IMG/VR virus record: IMGVR_UViG_3300033153_003354
Coordinates: 17,383 to 81,382 of that record
Direction: 5' to 3' (one strand)
DNA: 64,000 nt
Source of the DNA: a virus
Part shown: one piece after another, positions 1 through 10,100 of the stretch
Numbering within the stretch: the stretch's first letter is position 1
Layout of the letters: each line of letters begins with the position of its first letter
The notes under the pieces: model-generated
What the model was told of the DNA's origin: nothing
The model's input: only the letters and a program-made list of their open reading frames with translations
Database searches by the model: none
Position numbers and translations under genes: made by a program

Positions 1-450
1 CTTGAGTTGGTTAGTGAAGGTGAACTTATCGATAATATAGAACCAATCATTTATGATCTTGAAGAAAAACCAGCAATAAATGAATATTTTGCTGGAAACA
101 GAAAATCCCTTGATGTGGATCCAGGAAAAGTTATATTTTATCTTCACGATAGTCATCACTACATGGATTTGATACCATCCTTGGATATAATTAAAGGAAG
201 AATAAAGGGAACTGACTATAGACCATGGAAATATTTATTTGGTATTTATAAAATGTTAGAAATAAATGAACCCATGAATGTCCCACGAACATTTTGGGAT
301 ATGAGTCGAGCACGAACAAAGGTAGCCGGAGATCAACCAAAGATGGAAAAAGAAGATGAAATAAAGATTAGTAAAGTTCAAATAGTAAAAGAAGTATTAG
401 GTGTTAAAAAGAAAGAATCTGATTCCAAAGGTTTAGATAATTTCTTTTAA
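1..450 (+). CDS. Probable replication factor C large subunit, C-terminal part (5' partial)
   Basis: The frame is open at the left edge, so the gene begins outside the window; about 150 residues remain. The segment IIKGRIKGTDYRPWKYL resembles the collar helices of archaeal clamp-loader large subunits, and the protein ends KGLDNFF, a PCNA-interacting (PIP-like) tail such as archaeal RfcL carries. If right, the full protein would be an AAA+ ATPase that loads the sliding clamp for viral DNA replication. The ATPase domain is not visible here, so another PCNA-binding replication protein remains possible. A tRNA-like sequence begins 2 bases after the stop. Confidence 0.45.
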   Translation, partial: LELVSEGELIDNIEPIIYDLEEKPAINEYFAGNRKSLDVDPGKVIFYLHDSHHYMDLIPSLDIIKGRIKGTDYRPWKYLFGIYKMLEINEPMNVPRTFWDMSRARTKVAGDQPKMEKEDEIKISKVQIVKEVLGVKKKESDSKGLDNFF

Positions 451-451
451 T

Positions 452-513
452 GGGCATGTAGTCTAAACAATTGGCTTCGTCCATCGTGGGTTCAAGTCCT
501 ACCATGCCCGCCA
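452..513 (+). tRNA. Truncated tRNA-like element (CCA encoded)
   Basis: A perfect 7-bp acceptor stem (GGGCATG with CATGCCC), a 5-bp T stem closing the loop TTCAAGT, a discriminator G and an encoded CCA are present. The whole element is only 62 bases, about 14 short of a normal tRNA, and no convincing D arm plus 5-bp anticodon stem can be drawn between the acceptor and T arms. It is either a degenerate tRNA, a minimal tRNA or a tRNA mimic that keeps the end recognised by CCA-binding enzymes. It sits between two closely spaced genes on the same strand. Confidence 0.55.
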
Positions 514-533
514 AAATATAGGAGAGCGAAAAT

Positions 534-821
534 ATGACACAACAAAAAATAACAAGACATCATGAAATAGCAGAAACTGAAGGACCAACAAAAGAAATAC
601 TCATTAAAATTAGTAGTGATGAGATTATTAAAAATGGAGGGTGTCCATATCAAATAATAACAACAAAATGGTCAATACAAAGAGATGAAATTACTGATGA
701 AATTACTATACAAGATAGTACATATACAGTATTAAGCAATCATCCAAATGCAATACATTTAATGAAAAAAATATTTCATGAATTAATGACAGTTGATTTT
801 TTTAAAGGAATAATGTATTAA
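534..821 (+). CDS. Hypothetical protein, 95 aa
   Basis: Starts at ATG 534 after the ribosome-binding site AGGAGAG. The product is small and soluble, rich in isoleucine and threonine, with several short beta-strand-like runs such as ITDEITIQDSTYTVL. No known motif or domain is recognised. It lies between the two tRNA-type genes, so all three are probably on one transcript. Confidence 0.75.
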   Translation: MTQQKITRHHEIAETEGPTKEILIKISSDEIIKNGGCPYQIITTKWSIQRDEITDEITIQDSTYTVLSNHPNAIHLMKKIFHELMTVDFFKGIMY

Positions 822-828
822 ATTATTT

Positions 829-907
829 GGCCTCGTAATCTAGTTAGAGAGAGGGTTGTTGACTTCGAATCAACTGTTCATGGGTTCGAATCCCATCATG
901 GCCTCCA
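829..907 (+). tRNA. tRNA-Arg(UCG)
   Basis: The anticodon arm is clear: stem GTTGA/TCAAC around the loop CTTCGAA, giving anticodon TCG (reads CGA, Arg). The T arm ATGGG-TTCGAAT-CCCAT is perfect and CCA is encoded at 905-907. The acceptor stem pairs GGCC with GGCC but has two mismatches (positions 5 and 6), and the D arm is slightly long. CGA codons are used in the small viral genes, so the tRNA may supplement the host supply. Fold-based confirmation is needed because of the acceptor mismatches. Confidence 0.8.
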
Positions 908-927
908 ACCAAAAGGAGAAAGATAAA

Positions 928-1038
928 ATGGCAACAAAAGGAAAACCAAAGAAAGATGGAAGCGGAAAAGGAACAAGAGATAATAGAGGTCGTGGTGGGT
1001 GTAAAACCACAAATAAAAAAGGTAAAGGTAAAAATTAA
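928..1038 (+). CDS. Short basic glycine/lysine-rich protein, 36 aa
   Basis: ATG 928 follows the site AAGGAGAAAG. The 36-residue product is very basic and contains GRGGC, similar in flavour to short conserved Gly/Arg/Cys peptides found in phages and prokaryotes. It overlaps the helicase gene by 83 bases in another frame, an unusual degree of overlap, but its ribosome-binding site is better than that of the helicase start. No function is known. Confidence 0.6.
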   Translation: MATKGKPKKDGSGKGTRDNRGRGGCKTTNKKGKGKN

Positions 1039-3064
1039 AGATAGGTTTATATACCACTATCACTATGTGGTACTTGCAACAGGTGAAACATTGCGAGTAC
1101 CACGAATCGAAATTAAAAATGATAAGTTGGCCATTTATGCTCCATATCAACAAGATTTCATAAATGAATTAAAATATGAAACAATAACTAGAACATGGAG
1201 AAATGATTATTGGGAAGTTTCAATGTTAGAAGCTACCATAGCCATAGACATTGTTAAGAAACACTGGCCAAGAATCAAAGATGTTCCAGAAGTAGATGAT
1301 TTATCAACAATGCCTTTGGGATCATTGAACATCTCTGGAAATCAATTTATTATTATAGATTATCATGGAATAAATTGCCCAAAATTTAGAACAGAACTTC
1401 AGAATGTATTTTCAAGAACATTTTATTCTAAAGGAAATTGGACAATTAATATCATTAACAAAAATGTTTTAAAGATTATCATTGGGTTTTGTAACAAATT
1501 CAGGATTGCAATATCACGAAAAATAAAAGATGAAATACAATTCAGACTAGATGAATACAATTTAAATAAAGAAAAACGAAAAGAATTCATGGAAGCATCC
1601 AAAGCTACCAGATCAGCAGATGCAATAGATATTCCTAAACTTGGTGGAACTCTATATCCATTTCAATCTGCTGGTGTAAGATATATTGATAAAACAAGAG
1701 GACGTGCTCTCATCGGAGATGAAATGGGACTAGGAAAAACAATAATATCTTTGGCGTGGACACAACTTCATAATGAACAAACACCAGTGATTGTTGTTTG
1801 TCCAGCTTCACTAAAAAATAATTGGGCAAGAGAAATATTAAAATGGACAGAAGCAGATAAAGTAATAATAATTAATGGATCCACCAATATACGAAGTATT
1901 ACCAAAGATGATTTTAAAGGAAAAATAATTAAGGGCGATACCCCATTAATGGGTCACAGATACATTATTTTGAATTATGAAATGGTTAGTAAATGGAAAG
2001 ATAAAATTCTTGAGATCGACCCAAAGTGCATCATCCTTGATGAATGTCATTACATTAAAAATTATAAAGCAAAACGAACTATAAGTACAATAGATTTAGC
2101 AAAGTCTATTCCACATCAGATTGCATTAAGTGGAACTCCAATGTTAAATAAACCAATTGAATTATGGACAACGGTTAACCTACTTTCTCCAACAGTGTTT
2201 GATAATTTCATGGATTTTGCATACACCTACTGTAGTGCAAATCGTGGTGGATATGGATGGGATTTTAATGGTGCATCTAATTTGAATGAATTGCATGTTA
2301 AACTTGCAGAAAATTGTATGTTACGAAGATTGAAGAAGGATGTATTGGATGAACTTCCTGCAAAAACAAGAAACACAATCATCCTTGGTATGGGTGGTGA
2401 TGGTGAAAGACAATATAATAAAGCATATCATAATTTGTTAGATTTTTTGATAGAAGAAAAAAAAAAAACAAAAAAACAAGCAGATAGATCAATGACTGCT
2501 GAAGTTCTCGTTAGAATTGGTGCATTAAGACAAACAATCGCAAAAGCCAAACTTCCAGCAGCAAGAGAGTGGTTACACAACGCACTAGATAGTGGAATGG
2601 AAAAAGTTGTTGTGTTTGTTCATCATCACGATACCGTTGATGCTTTGTATGAAGAATTTAAAGATATTGCTGTTAAGGTTACTGGTCATGAATCAATTAA
2701 TGATAGGGATTCAAATGTACAAGCATTTCAAATGAACGATGATATACGAATGTTAATTGGGACATTTGGTGCTGCTGGAATTGGACTGACTATGACAGCT
2801 GCCTCTGATGTTGTAATGTTGGAACTTCCATGGAGGCCATCAGATTTAACACAAGCTGAAGATCGACTTCATAGGATTGGTCAAGAAAAGAAAGTTACTG
2901 CGTGGTACTTGTTAGCAAGTGACACCATAGATGAATATATGGCAGATTTACTTGAACGAAAAATGGCAATCGCATCACAAGTATTAGATGGAACTTCTGA
3001 TGAAGTAGTTGAGAATCTCAAAGGAGAATTCATTAAAATGTTAATGGATAAAGCAGAGGAATGA
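956..3064 (+). CDS. SNF2-family (SMARCAL1/HARP-like) helicase
   Basis: Superfamily 2 translocase of 702 residues. Motif I GDEMGLGKT is at about 254-262, motif II DECH at about 362-365, motif III LSGTP follows, and motifs V-VI read GAAGIGLT and LHRIGQ near the C-terminus. The N-terminal 200 residues carry a region with the pattern seen before the ATPase in SMARCAL1-like proteins. Such enzymes remodel or anneal branched DNA, suggesting a role at replication forks or in recombination. The first ATG (956) lies inside the preceding small gene; a start further downstream is possible. It is followed by an ATGA overlap with the next gene. Confidence 0.9.
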   Translation: MEAEKEQEIIEVVVGVKPQIKKVKVKIKDRFIYHYHYVVLATGETLRVPRIEIKNDKLAIYAPYQQDFINELKYETITRTWRNDYWEVSMLEATIAIDIVKKHWPRIKDVPEVDDLSTMPLGSLNISGNQFIIIDYHGINCPKFRTELQNVFSRTFYSKGNWTINIINKNVLKIIIGFCNKFRIAISRKIKDEIQFRLDEYNLNKEKRKEFMEASKATRSADAIDIPKLGGTLYPFQSAGVRYIDKTRGRALIGDEMGLGKTIISLAWTQLHNEQTPVIVVCPASLKNNWAREILKWTEADKVIIINGSTNIRSITKDDFKGKIIKGDTPLMGHRYIILNYEMVSKWKDKILEIDPKCIILDECHYIKNYKAKRTISTIDLAKSIPHQIALSGTPMLNKPIELWTTVNLLSPTVFDNFMDFAYTYCSANRGGYGWDFNGASNLNELHVKLAENCMLRRLKKDVLDELPAKTRNTIILGMGGDGERQYNKAYHNLLDFLIEEKKKTKKQADRSMTAEVLVRIGALRQTIAKAKLPAAREWLHNALDSGMEKVVVFVHHHDTVDALYEEFKDIAVKVTGHESINDRDSNVQAFQMNDDIRMLIGTFGAAGIGLTMTAASDVVMLELPWRPSDLTQAEDRLHRIGQEKKVTAWYLLASDTIDEYMADLLERKMAIASQVLDGTSDEVVENLKGEFIKMLMDKAEE

Positions 3065-3180
3065 AAAACATGTCCATAAACGAAGAATACGGAAAGCAAA
3101 TGATAAACATGATAGATTGTGTATGTAAACAACCAGAATTGTCTTATTCTCGTTGTTTGATATGTCAAATGAAGAAATAG
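3061..3180 (+). CDS. Small putative zinc-binding protein, 39 aa
   Basis: The start codon overlaps the helicase stop (ATGA), a sign of translational coupling. The product has C-x-C near residue 21 and C-x-x-C near the C-terminus, enough for one zinc site. It is too short for family assignment. Confidence 0.55.
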   Translation: MKNMSINEEYGKQMINMIDCVCKQPELSYSRCLICQMKK

Positions 3181-3190
3181 AGGGATAAAA

Positions 3191-3628
3191 ATGGTTAGAG
3201 TTGGAACATTAACTGGCGCAAGAAGAGAACGGATAGGAAAAATAACAATGAAAGAATTTTTCAGATTGGGAGAACAAATCAATGGTAAATTGACTGATGA
3301 TTTCCTTGATCCATTAAATTTTGATGAACAAATACATCTACAAATATTCATAGGAAATGAGGTAATATCGACAATGAAAGAAGATTTTGATACATCTACT
3401 GTAGAATCAATTTGTAATGAATTGATAAAAGAAATGGATTATATGAAAATACACAGAGAATTATTTGATCTTGGTAAAATAAATTATCAATTTGCTCCAA
3501 GACAAATTAACATATTCATTAAGAGAAACATACCAAAACAATTACTACATACTCGAAAAAACAAGAAAAATTTGTTGTTATTCAGTCCAAAGGGATTTAT
3601 GAATGACACTCTAGGAATTGAGGACTGA
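3191..3628 (+). CDS. Hypothetical protein, 145 aa
   Basis: Starts at ATG 3191 after AGAGGGATAAAA. Predicted soluble alpha/beta protein with a basic C-terminal half. It is the last gene of the left plus-strand cluster and converges with the tail hub gene, overlapping its 3' end by 18 bases. No motif is recognised. Confidence 0.75.
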   Translation: MVRVGTLTGARRERIGKITMKEFFRLGEQINGKLTDDFLDPLNFDEQIHLQIFIGNEVISTMKEDFDTSTVESICNELIKEMDYMKIHRELFDLGKINYQFAPRQINIFIKRNIPKQLLHTRKNKKNLLLFSPKGFMNDTLGIED

Positions 3629-4693
3629 TACTAAATTGTATCTTTCTTCTCCAAGAACCAAATCACAAAACCAACCAGAAGAAGAATATTCATGGGTCAT
3701 AGAAACTACACGATATATTCTAGATGGTAATCGTTGTGTTCCATATAATCTATCATCTATGTAAACTATGGATCCAACTTCAACATCGTTCATTCCCCAA
3801 GTTTGTAACTCAACATTATATAATGGAACAGCAAAAATGTCAATGAATGAATCGGCAGCTAATTGTAATCCACTTTGACTTTGGATAGTATCATCATTGA
3901 TTGTTTTTTCTCTCCAGAATCCATATACATCATGTGAATTTTGTGAATATGAAACAACATCTGTCAAACCAGAAGATGTATATTTAATTCTATTAATGAT
4001 TGAACTAATATCCAAAGTTACTTTATCGGAAATCATTTGTGCATAATTTTCAGATGGTAAATAATTATAATATTTTTTACTTCCCAAGATCAATGATTTT
4101 GTAACATTTGTTTCAATAAGTTCCAGTGGTTCTCTTAATAGCATTGTTCCAACCAAAAAAGAATAAAACCACTCATACCCACCAATAGATGCCAATTTTT
4201 GAATTATATCCAATGATGCGTCTCTATCTGTAAAATCATAAGTAATTGAAATGTCTATTCCAGATGCCGAAGATAATAATGATGCTGGTCTTGATGTTTG
4301 TGTGTTTATATATTCAATGATTGTTTGGATTGTTCCGATTTGTTGTGAATATGGAACCATTAAATCATCTACAGTTAATTCTTTTTCCCAAACTTCTCCA
4401 ATTCCTTCTAATGGAACAGATAAAAAAGATCCACCAGAATCTATTGGTATTTCAATGGTTGATATTATTCCTTCAAATATTTTTTGTGGTGTTCCTGGTT
4501 CCCATCCAGCATATATTTTTACCGTTTCTCCACCTATTAATCTCACAGAATTTCTGCCCTTTGTATTATCAATTACTAGTGTGGCATCAGAAAGGGCATT
4601 TAAAGTATTATTAACAGTAAAAGAAACAAAATCAAAAAATGGGTCATCATCAATGAATATTTGTATTTCCGAAACTACTGCTAAATCACTCAT
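3611..4693 (-). CDS. Tail hub/baseplate protein (gpD/gp27-like)
   Basis: 360 residues. The N-terminal part contains a beta-rich module with VKIYAGWEPGTPQKIFEGII, the pattern of hub proteins of the late-control-D/gp27 group (value, then FxGxI). The C-terminal portion has VGSIVYIDD, as in hub proteins where a final beta domain closes the ring. It is the last gene of the structural block, downstream of tape measure and fibre genes, the usual place of the hub that closes the tail tube and holds the receptor-binding apparatus. It overlaps the upstream gene by 4 bases. Confidence 0.65.
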   Translation of the reverse strand: MSDLAVVSEIQIFIDDDPFFDFVSFTVNNTLNALSDATLVIDNTKGRNSVRLIGGETVKIYAGWEPGTPQKIFEGIISTIEIPIDSGGSFLSVPLEGIGEVWEKELTVDDLMVPYSQQIGTIQTIIEYINTQTSRPASLLSSASGIDISITYDFTDRDASLDIIQKLASIGGYEWFYSFLVGTMLLREPLELIETNVTKSLILGSKKYYNYLPSENYAQMISDKVTLDISSIINRIKYTSSGLTDVVSYSQNSHDVYGFWREKTINDDTIQSQSGLQLAADSFIDIFAVPLYNVELQTWGMNDVEVGSIVYIDDRLYGTQRLPSRIYRVVSMTHEYSSSGWFCDLVLGEERYNLVSVLNS

Positions 4694-7128
4694 AGTCCAT
4701 ACACCGTTAATCTTTCTGGATCAATTTCATGAACTTCTACAGAATATACATACACCAGGGGATCATCACTGGATATATCTGATGTATAATTCATCAACAC
4801 ACCCTTTATATCTCCATATCCTTCCAAATACCAAATTATTAATTTTCCGTTTGATTCTAGAAAATCAAATAAATCTCGCTCTGTTTCCGCTTGTTCTTTC
4901 ATTGCTGCATCTACTTCATTTCTAGATAATGTTGTAAAATTACAACTACTTCCATGATGTTCTCCACTTACAGAAAATATTCTTCCTCCACTTTTTGTAT
5001 GTTGTACCAAAGATTGTGTTGTTTCTGGTAGGTTTGTGTTTGATCCACCGGGATTACGAGATAATTTAATTCCCATTGGTGCAAATGCAGGGTCTATTCT
5101 AATGAATATTCCTTCGGAATCAAAAATATATATTGTACCAAATATATGTTCACTGTCTTGATTAGTATCATCTTGTACCCAAAATTCCCATGTAAATCCA
5201 ACATTATTTGGGGATTCCAACAATGGGTTGTTTGCTGTTTGATATACATATGTAATTAATGGATTGTTTGTTACTATAACACCCGACCCATCTCCTGGAT
5301 CGAAATAATAAATCAACGAACCACCTTCTGGATCTTCGGACAAAATTCCATTAAAAAAGGTATCTTGGTCAACAAATCCCGTGATTGGTGCAATTAAATT
5401 AGCTACTGGAATTTGATTTTGTACCCAAAAACTTCTTCCAATATATTGTGATGTTGCCATGAATGTTGGTGAATTATATTTATCAGTAACATATATTTGT
5501 AGTGGGAACACAGAAGTAATTGCATTTTCTTCAGATGTATAAGCATGTGTAATAGAAGGACTTGTTTGCCAACCATCTGTTATATCATCTCCCCAATCAA
5601 AATAAAAGCCTTGGTTCTCAAGTGGATCACCAGTTTCTAATTGTCCATATAGATTTATTTCATCTACTAACCATTCATCTTTTAATACATATGATGTACT
5701 CGTTTCTCCATCATATTCTAATCTTCCATGCCATAAACCAAATAATCCTCTTGATGGATAAGCATATTCAGATAAATCAAAAGATATAATGGGTGTTTTT
5801 GGATCGAGTGTTCCATCATCTACATAAATTCTAATTAAATCTATGGTGAATTTTACTATAAGTGTAAATGCACCAGATGTATCAATATCTCCTAATGTAT
5901 CACTTATTTTTGTTCTTGCATCGGGTCCATTTATGATCGATATTTCTGCATAATCACCCCACCAAAGACCTAAAAATATTCCAGTGTGCATACCACGATT
6001 TGGATAAGATGAAAGAACGGTTGTTCTAAATCCGGTTATTGTGTCTGGATTTCCAACGTGTAATGCTATTCCAGTGAATGGATGTTCTGCTATAGATTCA
6101 TTTATCGTGCATTCCATTTCAACAGTATAAAATCCAGAATCTAATCCTATATCTGTTTGCTCTATTGTTCTAATCATCCATTTATCTGTACTTGCGGTAC
6201 TTGATACTTCTGGAAATGTGATTTCACTTAATATTGGATTTGCCACAGTTTGATCAATTGGTTTATGAATAACATTTTCAAATTTACCCAAATCAGCACC
6301 ATCAAATAATTCTGTTAATGATGGTGTCGGTGAATTTGCTTGTATTGTTTGACTTGCATCAAACGTTTCTAACACACCGCCTTCTAATACAGTTGGAGAA
6401 CTTAAATGATTCCAAAATGATATTTTTGTGGATCTTGGTAAAACTGGAGCAAGACCAAAATTTCCTCTTCTCAATTCTGTTGGAACTTCCAAGGATGTAG
6501 CATATAAATATTGCCAAGGATATACTGCATAATCATTACCACCAGTATCTGCTGCTGTATTATCGGTTTCTATAAATATAGTTAATTTTCCAGGGTTTAT
6601 TCTTCCATCTATTTTGATGTTTCTCCATTCATCTTCTGGAATACCACCATCAGAACGAGCTTCACCCAAGTTAGAAACCGGAGAATCTGGGAATTGTAAT
6701 AAACTATTAAATTCGTGATAATAATAAAACGTTTCTGTTAGTGAGAAATGAATTCTCATTGCAGTAAATGGTTCATCATCACCAATATATCCAATTATCA
6801 CCCATAAATCTTTATCTTCAACTCCACCAGATACAAAATTCAATCCAAATTCCAAAGATGGATTCCAATTATCATATATATATGGTGATGTTGGTGTGTT
6901 TGATTCTGTTATTTTTGTTGTATCATCTGTTCCCCCGGTGATTGTTAAATATCCAGATCCTTCAACATACGAAGCACCACCAAGAACATCATAATCCCAT
7001 ACGGCTGTGTCTGGTGCTCCTGTTCCACCAAAATCATCATATACTATTATGTCTTTTTCTGTGTTATTCCATCCAACAATAGGTTGGACACTAGAAGTAG
7101 TTTCTACATAGTCTTTGGTATATGCCAT
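4690..7128 (-). CDS. Tail tip/fibre protein with lectin-like and PKD-type domains
   Basis: 812 residues. Two concanavalin-like jelly-roll segments appear likely in the first 490 residues (paired aromatic beta strands such as SLEFGLNF and GLFGLWHG). From about 500 there are two PKD-type modules, one with YFDWGDDITDGWQTSPSITH followed by AYTS, the other YYFDPGDGSG. The last ~150 residues (GIKLSRNPGGSN onward) look like a conserved tail-tip attachment domain. It probably binds surface glycans of the host and connects to the hub encoded next. It overlaps both neighbours by a few bases, so translation is coupled. Confidence 0.7.
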   Translation of the reverse strand: MAYTKDYVETTSSVQPIVGWNNTEKDIIVYDDFGGTGAPDTAVWDYDVLGGASYVEGSGYLTITGGTDDTTKITESNTPTSPYIYDNWNPSLEFGLNFVSGGVEDKDLWVIIGYIGDDEPFTAMRIHFSLTETFYYYHEFNSLLQFPDSPVSNLGEARSDGGIPEDEWRNIKIDGRINPGKLTIFIETDNTAADTGGNDYAVYPWQYLYATSLEVPTELRRGNFGLAPVLPRSTKISFWNHLSSPTVLEGGVLETFDASQTIQANSPTPSLTELFDGADLGKFENVIHKPIDQTVANPILSEITFPEVSSTASTDKWMIRTIEQTDIGLDSGFYTVEMECTINESIAEHPFTGIALHVGNPDTITGFRTTVLSSYPNRGMHTGIFLGLWWGDYAEISIINGPDARTKISDTLGDIDTSGAFTLIVKFTIDLIRIYVDDGTLDPKTPIISFDLSEYAYPSRGLFGLWHGRLEYDGETSTSYVLKDEWLVDEINLYGQLETGDPLENQGFYFDWGDDITDGWQTSPSITHAYTSEENAITSVFPLQIYVTDKYNSPTFMATSQYIGRSFWVQNQIPVANLIAPITGFVDQDTFFNGILSEDPEGGSLIYYFDPGDGSGVIVTNNPLITYVYQTANNPLLESPNNVGFTWEFWVQDDTNQDSEHIFGTIYIFDSEGIFIRIDPAFAPMGIKLSRNPGGSNTNLPETTQSLVQHTKSGGRIFSVSGEHHGSSCNFTTLSRNEVDAAMKEQAETERDLFDFLESNGKLIIWYLEGYGDIKGVLMNYTSDISSDDPLVYVYSVEVHEIDPERLTVYGL

Positions 7129-10100
7129 TATGGTCCCTCCGCTGAAAATCTCTTTAATCCACCTGTATCTACACCCACTACACCAACTGTGATGTAATCG
7201 AATGGATTATCTGTTGTTAAAATACCTTCTGAATCTTCTCCTACATCTGACCATGTAGATGTTGTTCCCAAAATAGGACTATCTATTATTGGAACCAATG
7301 TTTCTTCTATTACACCAACCAAATCCCATCTAACAAAATCTTCTTCTGGTGTTACATCATCTGTCCAATCCCATATAGCCCTTGTTTGTCCAAATGCAGT
7401 TGCATACCATGGAGTGGCATCTATTGCCACTGGTTGAATTGGAATATTTGTTTGCCAATTTTCAATATCAGAATCTATATTGTTTCCACTTCCATCTAAC
7501 AGTTTTACATAATATTCCATGTCTCTTCCAGATGGCCAAGTATCTTGTGTTGGATCAAATTCATGAATATCTGTTTGTAAAACAATCTCATGATAAAATT
7601 CTTCATAATATGTTGGTTCTATTTCTATGTTTTTAATATCCATATATTTGAAAACAGAATATGAATTTCTGGCATTAAATAATAATCGTCCTTTTGAATC
7701 ACTAATATTTGATGCATCAATATCAATATATTTTGTACTGTTTGCCCATATTTCAAAATGATCTTCTTTTTTTATGTATTCTATGGATATGAATCCAGCA
7801 ACTGGATCCAAAGGAATTGTTCCAGCAATTATGAAAGAAGAATCAATACCAGTTCTTAAATATCTTACAGTAAATGTATTATTATTATTTACAGTAAATC
7901 TAACATAAAATGATGGGGTTACATCATTATCAAAATCATCATCTGTTTGTAGTTGCAAAATTGTTGCTCCTGATTCAGCTTGCCAATCAAATGTTAAATT
8001 AAAATCTCTCATTTGTGATGTGTGTGTCATATATTTTTTTGGTGCAACAATAATATTATTTATATCAATAGCACCCTTTGCAAATAATCGTATGGTATCT
8101 ACTGCATTATATTCAAAATATCCTACTCCAGTGATAGTTAATTGTTCAATTAATTCTAACATTGCATCTTCATTTGCAAAATCAATATTCCAATTAGTAA
8201 ATGTCGTCCATCCCGGAGCACCAACATCACGAAAATATATTTCTGTTGTATCTGATTCTCCAGAAAAAGCACCCCATTCAATATTTATAAACGCAGAATT
8301 TATATCTAATAATACTAATGTTGGTTTTGAAGGATCGAAATTTGCTAATATACTAAACGAACTTAATCCAATTTCCCATTTATGTGTATTATTATCATAC
8401 GGAACTATTGCATACCAATATGTATTTCCAGAAATAGCAGAACTATCTTCCCATGTTTTATTTGTTGCTCCAACTATAGTATAAATTGGTGTCAATAAAC
8501 TAACATCACTGAAACTTCCATTTTCTCTATAAATTAAATAACCACCTGTATCAGAATCATGTGTATATATATTCCAATCTAATTCTACTTCGTTTGAAAA
8601 TATATTATTTGATAATATCAATGAAGTTACTCTTGGTGGTTTGAAATCTGTTGTTAAATTAAATGTTGTTAGTCCAGTAATGTGTTTATTTGTTTCATCA
8701 TCATATGGAACAACAGCATAATAATAAAGTGTTGCGTCAGATGGTGGGAAACCAGTTCCTTGATCGTTCAAATAAAGTTTCAAACTACCAGGAGTTATTG
8801 TATCAATTAATGTAGCCCCTGATGTGGCACTAAAATTTATTGTGTTTCTATATACTTCATACCCCAATACATCAGAATCTTGGGAATATCCACCCCAATC
8901 AAGATAAACACCATCTAATTCACGTTCATTTGTTATTATTAAAGAAGTTATCTTTGGTGGGCTAAAATCAGATGTGATGTTTACATTAGTTAATCCTTCA
9001 TCTATATAATTTCCTGAAGTATCATATGGAATTACTGCATAATAATAAATCTGATTATTATTTGGTCCATCTATAGCTGATTGTAAATCTTCAAATGTTT
9101 TAGTATTTGGGTTTGTTATATCTAGTAATTCTCCAGACATGGGAGTTGGTACAGTTGAAAATGGTGAAGTATCACGATATATATAATAACCATCTAGATC
9201 AGCCAAAGATGAATCGTATGTTGTCCAAGAAAGAACGAGTTTATTATCATCCCTATCATTGGTCAATATCATATCAGTTACTTTTGGGGGACTCATTTCA
9301 GCAAGAACTGATTTTGTTTCAAGTAAATCTACATGTTTATAACCATCTATATCTATTGGTATAATAGCATAGTAATATAAAGTTCCATTCACTGGAGTTG
9401 TATCTGTCCATTCTTTATCTGGTGGTGTTGCTGGACCAACAGTATGTATTGGTGTTAATACACTAGGAGTTGTGACATCTATGAAATTTGTTGTTTCTCT
9501 ATAAATTTCATAACTTCCAGTGTTCATATCAGATGGTGGTGAATATAATGGCCACTCTAAAAGAATTGAGTTTGTTCCATTCTGAACAGTTGGTTCTATT
9601 TGAGTAGAAGTCATTCTTATTGGTGACCAATCTGTTAGAACTTCCTCTACATTTAAATCTGTTAAATGTACCCCACCTTCTAAATCTTCACATACAACAG
9701 CAATATAATAATATTTATCATTATCAAATGTATCTAGATTTGAATTCCAAACAACACCAGCATCAATATCATATGTTTTTGTAGCTGGATTTGTTATTGT
9801 ACTTCCAGTAACTTCATATACTCCAGAATCAGTAGTAGCACTAAATGATGATTCACTCATATAAAGTCGATAATGATCGAAATCAGCTGGTGGTGTGTAT
9901 GTAGACCAAATAACTGTAACTTTATTTTCATCATTCACATTAGTTGCTGTTGGATCTACTCTGTCTGGAGCTGGATCTGTATATGTTATTTTTATGTATG
10001 GTTTAAGTACTGCATTTTCTTTGGTATAAAAATAAGCATTATTATTTATCAAAACATCTTCTGATTCAGATTTAATTAAAACAAAATATTCATCTTCCCA

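Noticed and set aside
1029-1055. Promoter inside the helicase gene
   Set aside because: GGTTTATATACC at about 1042-1053 resembles a TATA box, but no start codon with suitable spacing gives a plausible product.
896-1153. Minus-strand open frame of 85 codons
   Set aside because: Antisense to the tRNA end, the small basic gene and helicase start; Tyr/Phe/Leu-rich shadow pattern.
4251-4925. Plus-strand open frame of 224 codons opposite the tail hub
   Set aside because: Antisense shadow of the hub and tail-tip genes; composition is rich in Ile/Leu/Ser as expected for reversed AT-rich coding DNA, and the start lacks a ribosome site. The same holds for other plus-strand frames opposite the structural block.
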